Source: Embleya scabrispora DSM 41855 (GTDB lineage Bacteria > Actinomycetota > Actinomycetes > Streptomycetales > Streptomycetaceae). Taken from it: a stretch of DNA of 64,000 nucleotides. The stretch is taken from the NCBI RefSeq assembly GCF_000372745.1, contig NZ_KB889691.1:150-64149 (forward strand), read 5' to 3'. Under the pieces are notes generated by a model, which was not told the origin of the DNA, ran no database searches, and worked only from the letters and a program-made list of their open reading frames with translations. Positions 61,060-64,000 of the stretch are shown in pieces (the stretch's first letter is position 1; every line of letters begins with the position of its first letter). The position numbers were made by a program, and so were the translations under genes.

Positions 61060-62181
61060 ATGGCGGGAAACGTAGCGGCTCGGCGACTGGTCGCGGGCGG
61101 ACTGGCGCTGGCCGCCGCCGGATGGGCCCTGCGGGACGTCCCGGCGGAGTTCGGCGGTCGAGCCGAAGGCGAACGACTCGCCCGCTTTCGGCGATCGCCG
61201 CAGTTCCACGAGGGCGCGTTCCGCAACTCGGTCCCCGCCGACCTGGTAGCCGCGGGAAACGCGCCACAGCTCATCGGCCAGATGCTCCGCAACCGCAGCG
61301 AGCGGCGACCCGCCGCGCCGGTGCCACTGGTCACCGCTCCGACCACACCGCCGGCCCAGGATGGGCTGAGCGCCGTCTGGTACGGCCACGCGACCACCCT
61401 GGTCGAGATCGAGGGCCGCCGGGTGCTCTTCGACCCGGTGTGGAGCGAGCGGGTCTCCCCCTCCCAACTCGTCGGCCCGCGGCGGCTGCACCCGCTCCCG
61501 ATCCCGTCGGCCGCGCTGCCGACCCTGGACGCGGTGGTCATCTCGCACGATCACTACGACCACCTCGACCGGGCGACGGTGCGCACCCTCACCGCGACCC
61601 AAACCGCGCCGTTCCTGGTACCCCTCGGCATCGGCGCCCACCTGGAGCGCTGGAACGTGCCCGCCTCCCGCATCATCGAACTCGACTGGGAGGAGGACGC
61701 CGTCGTCGCCGGCCTGCGCTTCACCGCCACCGCGGCCCGTCACTTCTCCGGACGCACCCTGCGCCGCAACGACACGCTCTGGGGCTCCTGGGTCGTCGCC
61801 GGCACCCGGCACCGGGTCTTCTACGCCGGCGATTCGGGATACTTCGACGGCTATGCCCGTATCGGCGCGGCGCACGGCCCCTTCGACCTGACCCTGATGC
61901 CGATCGGCGCGTACAGCCCGAGCTGGCCCGACATCCACATGAACCCGGAAGAAGCGATCACCGCCCACCTCGACCTCGGCGGCAAGGTGCTGCTGCCGGT
62001 GCACTGGGCGACCTTCAACCTGGCCCCGCACCCGTGGGCCGAACCGGTCGACCGCCTGTGGCACGAGGCCAAGGCCAGGGACGTACAACTCGCCATCCCC
62101 CGCCCCGGCGACCGCATCGACACCGCCGCTGAAGCGTCCCAGCCGAACCCCTGGTGGAGTTTGCTCACCAACACCCCCTGA
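61060..62181 (+). CDS. Membrane-anchored metallo-beta-lactamase-fold hydrolase (NAPE-PLD/UlaG-like)
   Basis: 373-residue metallo-hydrolase. The N-terminus has a hydrophobic segment (LVAGGLALAAAGWALR) that should act as membrane anchor or uncleaved signal. The metal motif is VVISHDHYDHLDRAT (HxHxDH). Further ligands are in ATAARHFSGRT, VFYAGDSGYFDGY and VLLPVHWATFNLA. WYGHATTLVEIEGRRVLFD is typical of the NAPE-PLD-like branch. The ATG at 61060 is chosen because AAGGAG (61044-61049) is 10 bp away; the GTG at 61051 is too close. Phospholipid-type phosphodiester substrates are possible but unproven. Confidence 0.88.
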   Translation: MAGNVAARRLVAGGLALAAAGWALRDVPAEFGGRAEGERLARFRRSPQFHEGAFRNSVPADLVAAGNAPQLIGQMLRNRSERRPAAPVPLVTAPTTPPAQDGLSAVWYGHATTLVEIEGRRVLFDPVWSERVSPSQLVGPRRLHPLPIPSAALPTLDAVVISHDHYDHLDRATVRTLTATQTAPFLVPLGIGAHLERWNVPASRIIELDWEEDAVVAGLRFTATAARHFSGRTLRRNDTLWGSWVVAGTRHRVFYAGDSGYFDGYARIGAAHGPFDLTLMPIGAYSPSWPDIHMNPEEAITAHLDLGGKVLLPVHWATFNLAPHPWAEPVDRLWHEAKARDVQLAIPRPGDRIDTAAEASQPNPWWSLLTNTP

Positions 62182-62237
62182 CTCCGGGCGCTTCCGCTTC
62201 GTCCGACGGCGCGTCAGCCGGCGCGTGCGAGGGCCCG

Positions 62238-62684
62238 TCAGACGGAGCGGAAGATTCGGGTCGGATCGGAGCCCGGAGCGTCGGCCACGATCCGGGTCAG
62301 CGTCTCGCGGGTGATCGCGACGGGCTGCGCGCCGGCCCGTGCGGTCAGCCGGTGCTCGAAATCGGCGTGGAACGCGCGGACCACGTCGAGCATCTCCCGG
62401 CCACGCGGAGCCAGGTACAGGCGTTTGGCCCGCCCGTCGGCGGGGTCGGGACGTCGCTCGACGCACCCGGCCGCCACCATCTCGTCGACGATCTTCGCCG
62501 CGCCCTGCGCGGTGATACCGAGCCGCTCGCCGAGTTGGGTCGCGGTGACGGACTCGCCGTCCAGGGTGCGCAGCACGTACCCATACGACGCGCCCACGAT
62601 CGGGAATCCGCGCGCCGCGAGATGTGCGTGCAGTTCCTGGACGAACGCCTCGTACGCGCGACCGAGCAACAATCCGAAGTCCAC
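62238..62684 (-). CDS. MarR-family transcriptional regulator
   Basis: 148-residue winged-helix regulator. It shows LLGRAYEAFVQELHAHLAARG, then the DNA-binding part SVTATQLGERLGITAQGAAK and the wing VERRPDPADGRAKRLYLAP, typical for MarR. The GTG at 62684 has GAAAGG about 8 bp upstream; a GTG 19 codons earlier (62741) is possible but overlaps the repeated GTTGAACA elements that look like its own operator. Target genes are unclear: the MFS gene to the right is on the same strand, about 370 bp upstream. Confidence 0.85.
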   Translation of the reverse strand: MDFGLLLGRAYEAFVQELHAHLAARGFPIVGASYGYVLRTLDGESVTATQLGERLGITAQGAAKIVDEMVAAGCVERRPDPADGRAKRLYLAPRGREMLDVVRAFHADFEHRLTARAGAQPVAITRETLTRIVADAPGSDPTRIFRSV

Positions 62685-62732
62685 TCTTGGCGCCTTTCCC
62701 GGAGATGGATTCAACTCTGATCCATCACCTCG

Positions 62733-62779
62733 GTTGAACACTTACCTTGAGTACCGAGATTGAAAACCATAGTTGAACA
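62733..62779. promoter_or_regulatory. Repeated GTTGAACA elements upstream of marR
   Basis: GTTGAACA occurs at 62733-62740 and 62772-62779, 39 bp apart, with ATTCAAC in inverted orientation at 62709-62715. The stretch is A/T-rich compared with its surroundings. It is a likely autoregulatory site and promoter region. Confidence 0.5.
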
Positions 62780-62811
62780 GTGACCGTATCGGCCGTCATC
62801 CTGCCGGCGGC

Positions 62812-62946
62812 GTGCGACGACACCGATTCCTCGAAGAAGCAATCCTCGACGCCACCGTCGCCGTCTCCGAAAGCGACCTGGGCAGCCACACCCTCCAGTA
62901 CCTCGACAACGCGTGGTACATCGTCGACTGGAACACGCCCCATAGC
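62812..62946 (+). other. Coding-like fragment of unknown origin
   Basis: From a GTG at 62812 the + strand reads FLEEAILDATVAVSESDLGS and then TLQYLDNAWYIVDWN, which looks like real protein with balanced composition. After that the frame turns into Arg/Pro/His-rich sequence. No start signal or family could be settled. It may be the end of a lost gene (a histidine-phosphatase-like C-terminus was considered). Around it, 62742-63057 holds nothing else. Confidence 0.3.
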
Positions 62947-63057
62947 CCACCCCCGAAACCGGCCCGCGCCCGAATCAACGCACCCCGCGACCACGCGCGG
63001 CGGGCACGGGATCGCACGTCCGAGCCGGCGAAGCAACCGAACCGGGCCCGGCGACAA

Positions 63058-64000
63058 TCACCCCCGCGCCCCGCGCCGCACCAGCACCCGCCCGCGCAGC
63101 GCGATGGCGAGCGCCGCAACGATCAGCACCGCCGCGACCGCGAAGGTGACCCGCATCCCGGTGGCGACGGCCCCGGCGCGCGCCGTGGTGACGTCGTTCG
63201 CGGCCGACGCGAGCGCGAACACCGCGCCCATGACCGAGGTACCGGTGATCAGCCCGAGATTGCGCGACAGGTTGAGCATTCCGGACACGACACCGCGTCG
63301 GTCCGGCCGGACGTCGGCCATCACGGCGGTGTTGTTGGCCGTCTGGAACACCGCATAGCCGGCGGTGACGACCACGATCGGGGCGAGATAGCCGACGACG
63401 CCGAAGGACGCCGGGGTCACCGACAGCACGAACGCGCCGACGGCCATCGCGCCGAGCCCGACCACGGTCATCCGAGGCGCGCCGAATCGGTCCGCGACGC
63501 GACCGGCGGGCACCCCGGTCAGCGCCGCGACGACCGGACCGACCGACAGGACGAGCCCGACCAGGGCTTCCTTCAGCCCGAGCGTGCGCGCGAGATAGAA
63601 CGGCCCGACCACCAGCGTGGCCATCATCACCGTCGAGACCAGCGCGCTCATGGCCAGACTCGCGCTCAGCACCGGATCCCGGAACATCGTCAGCCGGACG
63701 AGAGGTGCGCCGGCTCTCGCCTCGGCACGGACGAACAGTGCGACACCGATGGCGGCGGCCGCCGACAATGCCGCGTTGAGCCATCCGAAGTCGCCGCGCC
63801 CGATCGTCATGGCGAGCGCGTATGCCGCGAGCGTCAGCGCGAGGAGCAGGGTGCCCACGTGGTCGAAGCCCGCCCGCACGGTCCCGGCCTCGCGTCGGTC
63901 GACGGGCAGGTGGCGGTACGCCAGGACCAGTGTCACGACACCCAGCGGTGCGTTGACGAGGAAGATCGCCCGCCAGCCGGGTCCGGCGATCAACGCGCCG
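63058..64000 (-). CDS. MFS transporter, DHA2 type; N-terminus beyond window edge
   Basis: C-terminal ~314 codons of a drug-exporter-like MFS protein. The frame is open through the right edge; the first visible sequence ALIAGPGWRAIFLVNAPLG is the conserved TM5-TM6 junction of DHA2 exporters, so roughly the first third of the gene is missing. Other landmarks are RLTMFRDPVLSASLAMSA, GVPAGRVADRFGAPRMTV (motif A-like loop of the second half) and SGMLNLSRNLGLITGTSVM. Apparent starts within the window are internal codons. Export of small toxic molecules is likely; the substrate is unknown. Confidence 0.9.
   Translation of the reverse strand, partial: GALIAGPGWRAIFLVNAPLGVVTLVLAYRHLPVDRREAGTVRAGFDHVGTLLLALTLAAYALAMTIGRGDFGWLNAALSAAAAIGVALFVRAEARAGAPLVRLTMFRDPVLSASLAMSALVSTVMMATLVVGPFYLARTLGLKEALVGLVLSVGPVVAALTGVPAGRVADRFGAPRMTVVGLGAMAVGAFVLSVTPASFGVVGYLAPIVVVTAGYAVFQTANNTAVMADVRPDRRGVVSGMLNLSRNLGLITGTSVMGAVFALASAANDVTTARAGAVATGMRVTFAVAAVLIVAALAIALRGRVLVRRGARG

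Overview
The window is very GC-rich DNA with strong G/C third-position bias, frequent GTG and some TTG starts, 4-bp stop/start overlaps, and families typical of filamentous actinomycetes: an Rpf-LysM secreted protein, SAV2177-type methyltransferases, an ATP-grasp RiPP system and an actinobacterial-type uptake hydrogenase. A Streptomycetaceae-like chromosome is the most likely source; the species cannot be named from sequence alone. No rRNA, tRNA, insertion sequence or CRISPR array was recognised.

Layout from left to right. (1) 1-2.9 kb: the 5' part of dnaK (cut by the window edge) and an inositol-monophosphatase-family gene. (2) 3.0-14.6 kb: a myo-inositol catabolic locus. iolG and an iolE-like gene are followed by a binding-protein/permease/ATPase importer, iolC, a barrel aldolase, iolB and iolD, seven of these being chained by ATGA/GTGA overlaps. 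A LacI-family regulator is divergent, and the gap between it and iolG holds two promoters with palindromic operators on or next to them. (3) 14.6-18.5 kb: a SAV2177-type methyltransferase, a RidA-family protein, an Rpf-LysM resuscitation factor and an atypical SDR. (4) 18.7-25.6 kb: a glutamylation-type amine pathway: GlnA-like ligase, aldehyde dehydrogenase and SDR on one strand; FadR-type regulator, ethanolamine-type permease and gamma-glutamyl hydrolase on the other. Two copies of a 25-bp motif lie at the two control regions.

(5) 25.7-39.2 kb: a complete [NiFe]-hydrogenase locus. It has small and large subunits with group 1h (high-affinity, actinobacterial) hallmarks, an accessory block (NifU-like, DUF5947, DUF6084, an unnamed 469-residue protein, a maturation peptidase and a 32-residue membrane peptide), then hypA-B-F-C-D-E. 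A hairpin separates the structural/accessory block from the hyp genes. (6) 39.3-42.8 kb: TetR repressor, divergent MFS exporter and an SGNH hydrolase, with TetR-type operators over the exporter promoter. (7) 42.9-44.9 kb: the most unusual item, a three-gene RiPP cassette of a grasp-target precursor, an ATP-grasp ligase and, in place of the usual methyltransferase, a protein-kinase-like enzyme, all overlapping.

(8) 45.2-64 kb: MMPL transporter, rhomboid-like membrane protein, a decayed epimerase pseudogene, glgX, a Tat-exported phospholipase C beside an endonuclease/phosphatase-fold protein, a 1.46-kb stretch without a supported gene but with a near-consensus promoter, a DUF2267 protein, a broken HAD hydrolase, two methyltransferases, an amidase, a membrane-anchored metallo-beta-lactamase-fold hydrolase, a MarR regulator and the C-terminal part of an MFS exporter running off the right edge.

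All calls come from reading the sequence and translations; no database search was run. Family names are from recognition of motifs and should be read with the stated confidences.
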